The translations under genes were made by a program, and so were the position numbers. From NCBI RefSeq assembly GCF_010119935.1, contig NZ_CP048209.1, positions 2,103,501 through 2,167,500 on the forward strand: a stretch of 64,000 nt of DNA, in the 5' to 3' direction. This DNA comes from Paenibacillus lycopersici. GTDB taxonomy: Bacteria > Bacillota > Bacilli > Paenibacillales > Paenibacillaceae. The notes beneath the pieces were generated by a model. That model made no database searches and was not told the origin of the DNA. It saw nothing but the letters and a program-made list of their open reading frames with translations. Every line of letters begins with the position of its first letter. Position 1 is the stretch's first letter. This document shows positions 45,816 to 54,007 of this stretch, one piece after another.

Positions 45816-46499
45816 ATGCACAACAACGAACGGCTTCCTAAGCCGGAGGCGCTTATTTTCGATATGGACGGTACTTTGTTCGAGACGGACACTCTGCTAA
45901 TCGGGGTGCATGAGCGGATATTCGCGACGCTGCGCGCGGAAGGGCTGTACATGCAGCCGACGCCGCCGGTCGAGAAACTGCTCGGCTGCCTCGGCATGCT
46001 GCTGGAAGATATATGGCGGAGCGTTATGCCGGACGGCTCGGAAGCGGCTCAGCGCCGGGCGGACGAGCTTATGCTGGAATACGAGGTCGAAGGGCTGGAG
46101 CAAGGCCAAGGCGAACTGTATCCGCATGTCGCGGAGACGCTCGCCGCGCTCAAGGCGCAAGGCTTCAAGCTGTTCGTGGCCAGCAACGGGCTGGAACGGT
46201 ATGTCAAAGAGGTGGCCCGATACAAGGGGATCGCGCCGTTCTTCGACGGCTTGTACAGCGCGGGCGAATACGGCACGGCCTCGAAGGTGCAGCTCGTGGA
46301 GAAGCTGCTCAAGGATCATGGCATCTCGTCGGCCTGGATGATCGGCGACCGCTCGTCCGACGTGGAAGCGGGCAGGAAGAACGGCCTTCAGGTCGTCGGC
46401 TGCGCGTACGCCGTCTACGGACGCAAGGAAGAGCTGAACGGCGCGGATGCGCTGATCGGGGATTTCCGCGAGCTGCCGGCGCTCTTGCCGGAACAATAA
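45816..46499 (+). CDS. HAD superfamily hydrolase (phosphatase-like)
   Basis: A 227-residue class I HAD phosphatase. Motif I is ALIFDMDGTLFE (DxDGT), motif II VASNG, motif III the lysine in TASKVQLVEKLL, and motif IV MIGDRSSDVEAGRKNG. A helical cap occupies about residues 20-90. The ATG at 45810 is too near GGAG; ATG 45816 is 8 bases away and is used. The substrate is unknown. It is monocistronic and ends at a long hairpin. Confidence 0.88.
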   Translation: MHNNERLPKPEALIFDMDGTLFETDTLLIGVHERIFATLRAEGLYMQPTPPVEKLLGCLGMLLEDIWRSVMPDGSEAAQRRADELMLEYEVEGLEQGQGELYPHVAETLAALKAQGFKLFVASNGLERYVKEVARYKGIAPFFDGLYSAGEYGTASKVQLVEKLLKDHGISSAWMIGDRSSDVEAGRKNGLQVVGCAYAVYGRKEELNGADALIGDFRELPALLPEQ

Positions 46500-46578
46500 G
46501 CAAGGGCGCGAAGGCCGGTGCGCTTTCAGCGGCATGATGCGATACGCAATCGGCCCTGGGCGAATACATTCATAAGAC

Positions 46579-46630
46579 AACGGCAGCATCCCGGCTTGCG
46601 CGTAACCGCGCAGGCCGGAATGCTGCCGTT
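46579..46630. terminator. Terminator between the HAD gene and the YheC/YheD cluster
   Basis: AACGGCAGCAT pairs with ATGCTGCCGTT, with further pairing inside (CCGGC/GCCGG and TGCGCG/CGCGCA). It lies between the HAD gene and the convergent minus-strand gene at 46711. Confidence 0.8.
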
Positions 46631-46710
46631 GTGTCGTTCTTATAGGCCGTCAGCCCTTCGCGTAAGGGATGCCGATCACTAGACGTTCGCCGTTCGTGCT
46701 CGGCATGCCG

Positions 46711-47961
46711 TCACCGTTCCTCGAACCGGGCGATGTAGTCGCGCCATGCTTCCTTCCGCATATCGCCCGCGCCCGCAGCGTCGCCGAACGGATCGTGCCG
46801 GGCATCGTGGCGCCAATCGTAACGCGCTTCGCTCTCGGCGGCCGCTTTCGACTTATCCTTCCGCTGCGTCTTCTGCTCATACAGCCACACCGCGTACTCC
46901 AGCGGGCGGATAATGGCTTGACGGTACGTCTCGCGTTCGCCCGCCTGGATGAACACCTCGCGCGACGGCTTGGGATTGACCTCCAGCAGCCAGATTTGGC
47001 CTTTGCGATCGATCGCCAGGTCGAGTGCGAGCTCGCATAAGCGGCCGTAAGAGCGTTCCAGATGGGCGGCGATATCGACGCCGAGCTCTTCGGCCTTCCG
47101 TTTGACGGCCGCCGCGGTCTCCTCGTTCTTGATCCAGTCGGCGAGCAGCGTCCTCATCTTGATCGCCTGGCCGCCGCCGTGCAAATTGGACGTGATGCTG
47201 CCGCTCGCGCCGATCCGGCCCGCGCAGCCCGTCACTTCCCATTCGCCGCTGCGGTTCTTCTGCACCAGCATCCGGTAATCGTGCACGCGGCCGCTCGGCA
47301 ATTTCAGTTGGATGCCCTGCTGCACCAAGTAACGGTTCTCGCGCAAGTTCCATTTCGTCAAGCGGCTGTGAATGCCCGTCAAGCCGACCCGCTGCGGGCT
47401 GATGATCCGCCGGGCCTGATCGCGTCCTTGAATCAGATAGCTGCCGCTCTGCTCCTTCTCGATCCGCAGAATGCCGCGTCCGCCGGTGCCGTTAATCGGT
47501 TTCAGGTAGACGAGCGGGAATTTCCGGATCAGCTCCGTCAGGTCGCTCTGCCCTTCGTAGTATTTCGTAAGCGGCAGATGAGGCCTGAACTTCTCCTCGC
47601 GGCTTAGCGTCTTGTACACCGTCCATTTGTTCCGCAGCACGCGGTTCAGAAACGTCAAATGGCCGTACTTCCGGCGAAACTGCCCGAGCTGTACGAACCG
47701 CTGGCTCTTCTGAATCCGGCAGCGGTCATAAATCATATGGGGAAAGGAGCGCCACTTGCGGCTCCAGGTTTTCGTAGTCGGATCGAACATATGCGCGTTG
47801 ATGCGGTTATGCGTGTAATTGACGTCGGCCGGCGTGAAGACGAAAATCTCGAGTCCGAGGGTTTTGCCGGCGGCCGTCATCCGTTCGTAAATCGGTTTCT
47901 CTTCCATCAGACCGCGGTCATTGAGATACAGGGTTAAAATGCCGAGCACCGGCTGACCCAT
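46711..47961 (-). CDS. YheC/YheD family ATP-grasp protein, paralogue 1 (last gene of the array)
   Basis: A 416-residue ATP-grasp protein of the endospore coat-associated YheC/YheD family. The N-terminal domain begins LGILTLYLNDRGLMEEKPIYERM. The glycine-rich nucleotide loop is YLKPINGTGGRGILRI. The metal-binding end is LDLAIDRKGQIWLLEVNPKPS. It has a charged tail of about 50 residues (KTQRKDKSKAAAESEARYD) missing in the other paralogues. TAGGAGGAG selects ATG 47961 over 47991. It is separated from the GNAT gene by a 70-bp tandem repeat. Bacillus YheD localises around the forespore; the substrate of the family is unknown. Confidence 0.9.
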   Translation of the reverse strand: MGQPVLGILTLYLNDRGLMEEKPIYERMTAAGKTLGLEIFVFTPADVNYTHNRINAHMFDPTTKTWSRKWRSFPHMIYDRCRIQKSQRFVQLGQFRRKYGHLTFLNRVLRNKWTVYKTLSREEKFRPHLPLTKYYEGQSDLTELIRKFPLVYLKPINGTGGRGILRIEKEQSGSYLIQGRDQARRIISPQRVGLTGIHSRLTKWNLRENRYLVQQGIQLKLPSGRVHDYRMLVQKNRSGEWEVTGCAGRIGASGSITSNLHGGGQAIKMRTLLADWIKNEETAAAVKRKAEELGVDIAAHLERSYGRLCELALDLAIDRKGQIWLLEVNPKPSREVFIQAGERETYRQAIIRPLEYAVWLYEQKTQRKDKSKAAAESEARYDWRHDARHDPFGDAAGAGDMRKEAWRDYIARFEER

Positions 47962-47976
47962 AGTGTCTCCTCCTAA

Positions 47977-48137
47977 AAGTTTTGCGAGCATGTAGCGGCC
48001 GGGTTACCGGCAAGATACGCAAAACTCGCATCGGAAGCATACGCTTAAGTTTTGCGAGCATGTCGCGGCCGGGTTACCGGCAAGATACGCAAAACTCGCA
48101 TCGGAAGCATAAGCTTAAGTTTGGCGAGCGATACGCG
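47977..48137 (-). repeat. 70-bp tandem leader repeat (two full copies and a partial third)
   Basis: Units start at 47977, 48047 and 48117 with a 70-base period. The two full copies are nearly identical. Each contains the inverted repeat AGTTTTGCG/CGCAAAACT enclosing GCCGG-GTTA-CCGGC. They fill the gap upstream of the ribosome site of YheC/YheD paralogue 1. A related element precedes paralogue 4 at 52324-52370. Confidence 0.92.
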
Positions 48138-48584
48138 TTAGCGTTCGAACCGAAGGGTCGGCTTGCCGGTAGGTCCGGTATGGAGGCTGACCGCCTTCAT
48201 GCCCGCCCGGAAGCACATATTCATGCTCGAAGGATTGTCGGCGGCGACGCTGCACGCGAGGCGGCCAAGCTTGCGGTGAAGCGCCCGAAGCAGCAGACTG
48301 CCGACGCCCTGGCCGCGGAACGCCGGCGAAACGACGACGAAGCAGGCGCGCTCGCCGCCGTCTTCCGCGTAAGCGACCGCCGCCAGCTTGCCGTCATGGA
48401 GCGCGACCGCGACCGCCGCTCCGGGTTCGGACCCCCGGCTTGCGGCTAATCGCGCGGCGCGCAGATCGTTAAGCGCGGCCAATCCGGCGAGGGTAAGGCG
48501 GCTGTCGCCGTACCGGTACAGAAATCGGGTGATGCGTTCCTTGGCGGACGACCATTGAGACGGCGACAGCAGCTTTACCTGCAT
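48138..48584 (-). CDS. GNAT-family N-acetyltransferase
   Basis: A 148-residue GNAT protein. The acetyl-CoA motif is VVSPAFRGQGVGSLLLRALHRKL (motif A, RGQGVG), preceded by KLAAVAYAEDGG and followed by NPSSMNMCFRAGMKAV, the GNAT C-terminal pattern for small substrates or amino groups. GGGAGGGA selects ATG 48584 over 48590. It lies 17 bases after paralogue 2 in a run of YheC/YheD genes, so it probably acts in the same process. Confidence 0.85.
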   Translation of the reverse strand: MQVKLLSPSQWSSAKERITRFLYRYGDSRLTLAGLAALNDLRAARLAASRGSEPGAAVAVALHDGKLAAVAYAEDGGERACFVVVSPAFRGQGVGSLLLRALHRKLGRLACSVAADNPSSMNMCFRAGMKAVSLHTGPTGKPTLRFER

Positions 48585-48601
48585 GAGCATTCCCTCCCTC
48601 G

Positions 48602-49750
48602 CTATTTGTCCCTTGCCTTCAACAAATAGCTGCTATATTGAAAGATCCGTTCCAGCGACCGTTTGCGAATGTCCGGCTCGTCGAATTTCATCGGCTTGGC
48701 GTTGGCTTCGAAGAACCAGACCTGCCCGGACTGGTCGATGCCGAGGTCCATCGACATTTCGGCCAGCTTGCGCCTCGAGCCGCGCTCGATTTGGCGGGCG
48801 ATCGTGAGCGCCGTCGTGCGGGCCTTTGTAAGAAGTTTATTAGCTTCGTCTTGGCCAAATACGCCGACAAGCAGTTTCTCGGGATCTTCGATGCTGCCGC
48901 CGCGCGGCACATGCGTCGTGATGCTCATGGAGCCGGCGAGCCGCGCGCCGATACCGGAAATATCCCATTGGCCGCGATTGTTCTTCTGAATCAGCGCGCG
49001 CAGGTCGAACGAGCGGTCGTTGTAGGCGGCCAGTCGAATGCCCTGCTGCGCGATGTAGCGCTCGCCGCTGCTTTCCTTCTTGATGCGGCTCCACAACTTG
49101 ACGATGGAACCGCAGTTGTAGGTGGTGCTCCCTTTATTGCCTTGAATTTTGAGCCGGTAAGGAAGTACCTTCTCGGGCTCCAGCTGAATCGTCATGATCC
49201 CTTTGCCGGCTTTGCCGCTGACCGGTTTCAGATAGAGAAATTTGTGCCGCGCCATCATCTTGCCGAGTCCGCTCACCGTCAGCAGCCGGCTCGTGGCCGG
49301 AATGAACGGCCGCGTCGTCTGCGATTCGCGCAGCCACTTGAACAGGCTCCACTTGTTGAAGAACTTCGGATTGAAGATCTGCACGCGCGGATGCTTGATG
49401 CAGGCGGCGATCTTCCGCCTGACGAGCGGCTGCAGCTCATCCTCGCGGAGCGGGATGCGGTTATAGATCAGGTCCGGAAAAGGGAACTTCTGCAGCTGCC
49501 AGCTGTTCGAACCGGTGTCGAACGTGTAGCCGTTCAACATTTTGCGGTTCAGGAGCAGCTGTTTGACCGTGACGACGTAAACGAGAAATCCGTGTTCCTT
49601 GCCGGCGGCGATGATGTCGGCGAAGTTCTCGCGGTTGCCGCGGAACAGCTGCAGCTCATCCTCGATCGTCAGAACGGCGAGGACGGGCTGCTTTGTTTTG
49701 GCTTGAACGGTCGCTTCCGCCGTATCCTCATGAATGACGAACGCCATCAT
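48602..49750 (-). CDS. YheC/YheD family ATP-grasp protein, paralogue 2
   Basis: A 382-residue paralogue lacking the extra N-terminal domain. It has VLAVLTIEDELQLFRGNRENF, a nucleotide loop FLYLKPVSGKAGKGIMTI, QQGIRLAAYNDRSFDLRALIQKN and the metal-site end MDLGIDQSGQVWFFEANAKPMKFDE. Its start overlaps the stop of paralogue 3 by four bases. The two consecutive ATGs (49750, 49747) share the ribosome site GGGAGGGAC. Confidence 0.92.
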   Translation of the reverse strand: MMAFVIHEDTAEATVQAKTKQPVLAVLTIEDELQLFRGNRENFADIIAAGKEHGFLVYVVTVKQLLLNRKMLNGYTFDTGSNSWQLQKFPFPDLIYNRIPLREDELQPLVRRKIAACIKHPRVQIFNPKFFNKWSLFKWLRESQTTRPFIPATSRLLTVSGLGKMMARHKFLYLKPVSGKAGKGIMTIQLEPEKVLPYRLKIQGNKGSTTYNCGSIVKLWSRIKKESSGERYIAQQGIRLAAYNDRSFDLRALIQKNNRGQWDISGIGARLAGSMSITTHVPRGGSIEDPEKLLVGVFGQDEANKLLTKARTTALTIARQIERGSRRKLAEMSMDLGIDQSGQVWFFEANAKPMKFDEPDIRKRSLERIFQYSSYLLKARDK

Positions 49751-51123
49751 TCCGTCCCTCCCTGCTCCTTGAACTTGCTTAAGAACAGGCAGTGCTCCAG
49801 GATGTGCGCCATGGAGTCGCGGCCTTGCGAGCGGAGGGACGGATGGCTGAAGATCGACCGGCCCGGCTTCGCGTTCGCTTCGAACATCCAGATATCGCCG
49901 TCCTTGTCGATGCCGATATCGAGCCCGAGCTCGCCGAGCGTATGCGGAAAATTGCGCTCGATCGCCTGGGAGAGCTTAATGGAGACCGCTTTGGCCTTCT
50001 CCAGCATTTCGTCGGCCTTGTCGCCGAACGCCCGGCCGAGCGCCTGTTCCGGCGTCAGCAGCTGGCCGCCGTTCTTGATATGGGTCGTGACGCTGCCGCG
50101 GCCCGCCTTCTTCGCGCCGATGCCGACCGGCACCCATTCGTTATTGCCGTTCTTGTGCATATGGAAACGGAAGTCGATCGGGCAGCCGTCGATTTCGATC
50201 AAGCGCACGCCCTGCTGGCTGACGTAGCGGCCGAGACCGCTGCCGTGGCGCGTCTCCAGCATGCGCATCAGGCTGTTGAAGTTCGTAAAGCGCAGCAGCA
50301 CGTTCGTGTTGCCGCGGCGGTACCTGGCGAAGTAGCCGCGCTTCGGATGGTACGTCAGCCGGTAAATGCCGATGCCGAGGCTGCCTGCCGTCGGCTTGAA
50401 GTAGATGAACTGATGCTTCTCCAGCATTTCCTTGATTTTGTCCGAACGCGGGTTGTTGACGGATTCCGGCAGGTGCTCGAGCGCTTCCACGTCGCGGTCC
50501 AGCAGCTTATAGACGTCGGACTTATTGAAGAAGCTCCAATTGAAGAACGGCACGCCTTTCTTGACGAAGCGCTCGCGCATGGACATGATCGAGGCCGTCG
50601 TTTCCGCGTAACGGCTGGGCAGGCGGTTGTATACGACGTCGGGCAGCGGGACGACTTTGCGGTACCAGCTGCCCGAGCTGTTCAGGAAGTAGCCGTTGAC
50701 CGTCTCTTTCGTCCAATTCACGTCCCTCGGCGTAAAGGCGAATACATAGGCTTTGCGCTCGCCCATGCGGATCAGCTGACGGATATACGCCGAGCGGGAG
50801 CCGAACGGGGATCCGCCGTTGCGGCTGCCGTCGGTAAGCACGCCGATCAAGGGTCCGAGCTGGACGGCGTTCTCTTCGCCTTGGACGAACGAGATGCTGC
50901 CGGTTTTCGGAACCTTGATCGTTTGGCGGACGGCGGCGGAAAGGTAGAGATGGTTGCCTTGCCGGTTGATCGGCTTTACCGCCGCCGTGACGCTTTCATG
51001 CCCAAATTTCAAATTGATCGTTTTCTTGCCGGTCATTTTGAGGGATCGTAGGAGTGAGCCCGACAGGAAGACGATGCGTTCGCTTGAGGGTGAGAAGTGT
51101 ACATGACAAGATGTCAAACTCAT
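49747..51123 (-). CDS. YheC/YheD family ATP-grasp protein, paralogue 3 (long form)
   Basis: A 458-residue long form. The N-terminal 100 residues (LKFGHESVTAAVKPINRQGN, then VQLGPLIGVLTDG) form the extra beta-rich domain also found in paralogue 5 and in Bacillus YheC/YheD. The ATP-grasp part follows with FIYFKPTAGSLGIGIYRL and LGLDIGIDKDGDIWMFEANAKPGRS. AGGAGG precedes ATG 51123, which overlaps the stop of paralogue 4 by four bases. Confidence 0.93.
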   Translation of the reverse strand: MSLTSCHVHFSPSSERIVFLSGSLLRSLKMTGKKTINLKFGHESVTAAVKPINRQGNHLYLSAAVRQTIKVPKTGSISFVQGEENAVQLGPLIGVLTDGSRNGGSPFGSRSAYIRQLIRMGERKAYVFAFTPRDVNWTKETVNGYFLNSSGSWYRKVVPLPDVVYNRLPSRYAETTASIMSMRERFVKKGVPFFNWSFFNKSDVYKLLDRDVEALEHLPESVNNPRSDKIKEMLEKHQFIYFKPTAGSLGIGIYRLTYHPKRGYFARYRRGNTNVLLRFTNFNSLMRMLETRHGSGLGRYVSQQGVRLIEIDGCPIDFRFHMHKNGNNEWVPVGIGAKKAGRGSVTTHIKNGGQLLTPEQALGRAFGDKADEMLEKAKAVSIKLSQAIERNFPHTLGELGLDIGIDKDGDIWMFEANAKPGRSIFSHPSLRSQGRDSMAHILEHCLFLSKFKEQGGTE

Positions 51124-52316
51124 GGATGAACCTCCTGGATGTATCTCCTTTGAATTCGGGTGGACGGGAATGCGGGCTGCTTGCCGGCGGCCAGCAGCTT
51201 CGCGTAATCAAGCGGGCGGCGGACGGCCAGCCCGGCGGCAAGGACGTCGCCGTCGAACGATTGGCGCCCCGGCTTCGCGTTCGCTTCGAGCAGCCATAAG
51301 CGGCCGTCCGGTTCGATGCCGAAATCGAGGCCGAGCTCGGCGAAGCGGCCGAAGCGCGCCTCCAGACAGGCGGCGGAAATTTCGCTGACGCCGCGGATAT
51401 CCGCCAGCAGCTTCCCTGCGGCCGCTTCGCCGAAGCGGGCGCTCAGCGCGGCGGCCGCAGGGACGGCGGAACCGCCGCCGTGCAAGTTGGCCGTCACGCT
51501 GCCTTGACCGCCCCGGCGTACCGCGGCCCCCGTGAACGACCAGCGTCCGCGGCCGTCCTTCTGGATGAGCGCGCGCACGTCGAAGGAGCGGCCTTCGTCG
51601 TCGGTCAGCTGCAGACAAGGCTGCACGAGATACGGGGCCGCGGACGCGAAGCGGCCGACCCAGCCGCAGAGGGCGGCCCATTCGCCATTACGGAATCCTC
51701 TGGAGAACGGCCGGTTATGCCGGTCCCTGCCGTCGATTTGCCAGCCGTCCGCGAGCGGCAGCAGGCGAAGCGCGCCTTTGCCGTGCGAGCCGGCGGACGG
51801 TTTCAGGAACAGGCCCTTCGGCGCGTGTGCAAGCAGCTCCGCGAGCTGTCTTGCGCCTTCATAGCGCCGGGTGTCGGGCAGCTGCCGCGTCAGCGCCGGA
51901 TCGTGCCGCATGGCGTCGTAGACGTCAAGCTTGCCGGGAAGGGAGCCGTTCAACGGCACGTAACGTTTGCGCTGCATCAAGCGCCGCAGCGCTTCCTTCG
52001 CATGACGGGCCTGCGCGGCGGAGACGGGCAGCGCGCGGTCGTACACGACATCGGGCAGCGGGAACCGCCCCGCCCGCCACTCGCCTTCCGCGAGCCGAAA
52101 CCCGCGCATCCAGCCCTCGGCCGCTGCCGCGGCCTGCGAGGCATAAAACAAAAACACGAGCATGCCGATCGATTGCCCGTACGCGCAAAGGCGGCGGCAG
52201 AAGGATTCCTCCGGCATGACGAGGGGGGAACGTTCGCTCTCGCTCTCGCCGGAGCCGTCCGGCTGCCGCTGGCTGATCATAATGCCGAGGATGCCGGATG
52301 GTGCTGGTTCAGCCAT
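51120..52316 (-). CDS. YheC/YheD family ATP-grasp protein, paralogue 4
   Basis: A 398-residue short form, rich in Ala and Arg and the most diverged in composition. It has GILGIMISQRQPDG, a nucleotide loop GLFLKPSAGSHGKGALRL, QPCLQLTDDEGRSFDVRALIQKDGRG and LGLDFGIEPDGRLWLLEANAKPGRQS. TAGGAGGG precedes ATG 52316. Its leader (52324-52370) resembles the 70-bp repeat unit. Confidence 0.92.
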   Translation of the reverse strand: MAEPAPSGILGIMISQRQPDGSGESESERSPLVMPEESFCRRLCAYGQSIGMLVFLFYASQAAAAAEGWMRGFRLAEGEWRAGRFPLPDVVYDRALPVSAAQARHAKEALRRLMQRKRYVPLNGSLPGKLDVYDAMRHDPALTRQLPDTRRYEGARQLAELLAHAPKGLFLKPSAGSHGKGALRLLPLADGWQIDGRDRHNRPFSRGFRNGEWAALCGWVGRFASAAPYLVQPCLQLTDDEGRSFDVRALIQKDGRGRWSFTGAAVRRGGQGSVTANLHGGGSAVPAAAALSARFGEAAAGKLLADIRGVSEISAACLEARFGRFAELGLDFGIEPDGRLWLLEANAKPGRQSFDGDVLAAGLAVRRPLDYAKLLAAGKQPAFPSTRIQRRYIQEVHP

Positions 52317-52323
52317 ATCCGTG

Positions 52324-52370
52324 CCCTCCTAACAGTTTTGTGCGAAGCCTGTTGCCCGTTACCGGCATTG
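52324..52370 (-). repeat. Single diverged copy of the YheC/YheD leader element
   Basis: On the minus strand TGCCGGTAACGGG, then GCTTCGCACAAAACTGTTAGGAGG, parallels TGCCGGTAACCCGG, then GCTCGCAAAACTTTTAGGAGG, in front of paralogue 1, in the same place relative to the start codon. Confidence 0.65.
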
Positions 52371-52402
52371 AAAGCAATACGACTTCGAAAGCGTATTCTT
52401 GG

Positions 52403-53773
52403 TTAGAATTCGGCCAAATGCCGTGCGTAACGAACCATATTGCGGACGGAGGGACGGATTTTCTGATCCGGCAGCGGCGTGTTGTCGTTCTTCGACGGTT
52501 TGGAGTTCACTTCGAGCAGCCAGACCCGCCCGCTCGTGTCGAGCGCAAGATCGATGCCAAGCTCGCCGAAATGCGCCGGTATGAACGTGTCGACGCCGTG
52601 CGCGATATCGAGCGCGGCCCGCTGCAGCTTGCCGGGCGCTTCATGGCTGTTCGCGCCGGACAGATTGGAACGGCCGACGGCTTCGCGCACGGTGCTCAGC
52701 GTGCCGCCCCGCGCCAGATTGGAGACGAAGTGATGGCTCCCCGCGGTACGGGCGACGATCGACGTAAGCACCCACTTGCCGGTTTCGTTCTTCTGCACGA
52801 GCGCCCGGAAATCGACCGGACGGCCCATGATGTCGATCAAATTGAGGCCTTGCTGAATTTGGTAGCGGACGGTTTTCATTTTGCCGGAGATGGAGCCGTA
52901 CAGCTTGAGCAGACTGCTGAAATAATGCCTGCGCGTACCCCCGACAGTTGCATACTGTGCAGAATACGCATCCGCATCCAGCTTGGTGATGCGAATGATG
53001 CCTTTGCCTAGACTGCCGCGGACCGGCTTCAGGAAGACGGTATGGTACCGGCCGCACATCGACTTGAGCATCGGGAAGTTCTTCAGCACATGCGATTCCG
53101 GCAAATACTTGGTGAGCGCCGGGTCTTTGGCCAGCGCTTCGAACACTTCGGGCTTATCGAGAAACTTCTCGTTGAATACCGTGCTCTTGTGGCGAAGCTT
53201 CACTTCCTGGATGAACTCCTGCACGTTGGGGCGGTTCTCCAGCTTGCGCGACGTGAGCCGGTTGTTGACGACGTCCGGCGAAGGCAGATACGTCTTGCGC
53301 CAGCCGCCGTCCGCGTACACCCAGCCCTCGACGGTATTGAAATTGCCTTTCAGGTGAAGCGGCGTAAAGAAATAAACATGGGCGCCCTGCGCTTGACAGG
53401 CGTCCACCAACTCTTTGCAGAACATCGTAATGGAGCCGAAAGGACGCTCCTTGCGCTCCGGGTCATCGCGGCTGATCAGCACGCCGATGAGCGGCCCGAA
53501 CGCAAGCACGGCCTCCTCGGGCCGATAACGGATGCGAAGCGTGGTATTGCCCAGCAGCCCCATTTTACGCGCGAGACTCTGTCCGATCCGCATGCCGTCG
53601 AACCGTTCGACGGGCACGACTTTCACGTACTGGCGCATCGCCCCGAATTTAAGCGTCACCGGCTGACCTTGCGGGATTTTCCATTGTCTCAAATAAGCGT
53701 CGCCGAGCATGATGGCATCATCCGGCAGCATGCCGGGACTGATGACCTGAACGGCGACTTTCGTTTTCAGCAT
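52403..53773 (-). CDS. YheC/YheD family ATP-grasp protein, paralogue 5 (first gene, long form)
   Basis: A 456-residue long form with the N-terminal extra domain (QPVTLKFGAMRQYVKVVPVE, LAFGPLIGVLISRDD). The ATP-grasp domain has TVFLKPVRGSLGKGIIRI, QQGLNLIDIMGRPVDFRALVQKN and LGIDLALDTSGRVWLLEVNSKPSKND. The frame is open to ATG 53824, but GGAAGGAG is placed for ATG 53773. It is the promoter-proximal gene of the array. Confidence 0.93.
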   Translation of the reverse strand: MLKTKVAVQVISPGMLPDDAIMLGDAYLRQWKIPQGQPVTLKFGAMRQYVKVVPVERFDGMRIGQSLARKMGLLGNTTLRIRYRPEEAVLAFGPLIGVLISRDDPERKERPFGSITMFCKELVDACQAQGAHVYFFTPLHLKGNFNTVEGWVYADGGWRKTYLPSPDVVNNRLTSRKLENRPNVQEFIQEVKLRHKSTVFNEKFLDKPEVFEALAKDPALTKYLPESHVLKNFPMLKSMCGRYHTVFLKPVRGSLGKGIIRITKLDADAYSAQYATVGGTRRHYFSSLLKLYGSISGKMKTVRYQIQQGLNLIDIMGRPVDFRALVQKNETGKWVLTSIVARTAGSHHFVSNLARGGTLSTVREAVGRSNLSGANSHEAPGKLQRAALDIAHGVDTFIPAHFGELGIDLALDTSGRVWLLEVNSKPSKNDNTPLPDQKIRPSVRNMVRYARHLAEF

Positions 53774-53846
53774 CGACGGATCTCCTTCCATGCCGGAGAT
53801 GATGACGTTTGGGCCAGGGTCCATAGGGTTTTGACACGAATTAGTT

Positions 53847-53874
53847 CATCATATGAGGACATCTATCCCTTGGT
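53847..53874 (-). promoter_or_regulatory. Possible sigma-K-like promoter of the YheC/YheD array
   Basis: On the minus strand AC (53874-53873), 17 bases, CATATGATG (53855-53847), close to AC-N17-CATANNNTA with one mismatch. It is 74 bases upstream of the chosen start. The motif is short and could occur by chance. Confidence 0.35.
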
Positions 53875-53952
53875 GATTGGCGGACAGCATCCGATTTCAT
53901 AGAAATATCCCGTTCGCGCGCCCAAACTGCCGTACTTCCGGGACGCGCTTTC

Positions 53953-53961
53953 TGCTAAAAT
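53953..53961 (+). promoter_or_regulatory. Extended -10 promoter of ytoI
   Basis: TGCTAAAAT, 47 bases before the start codon, with no good -35. Confidence 0.4.
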
Positions 53962-54007
53962 GGAACCAGACAAGCTGCACGCAAACGAGAGATAAGGAGT
54001 GACCGCC

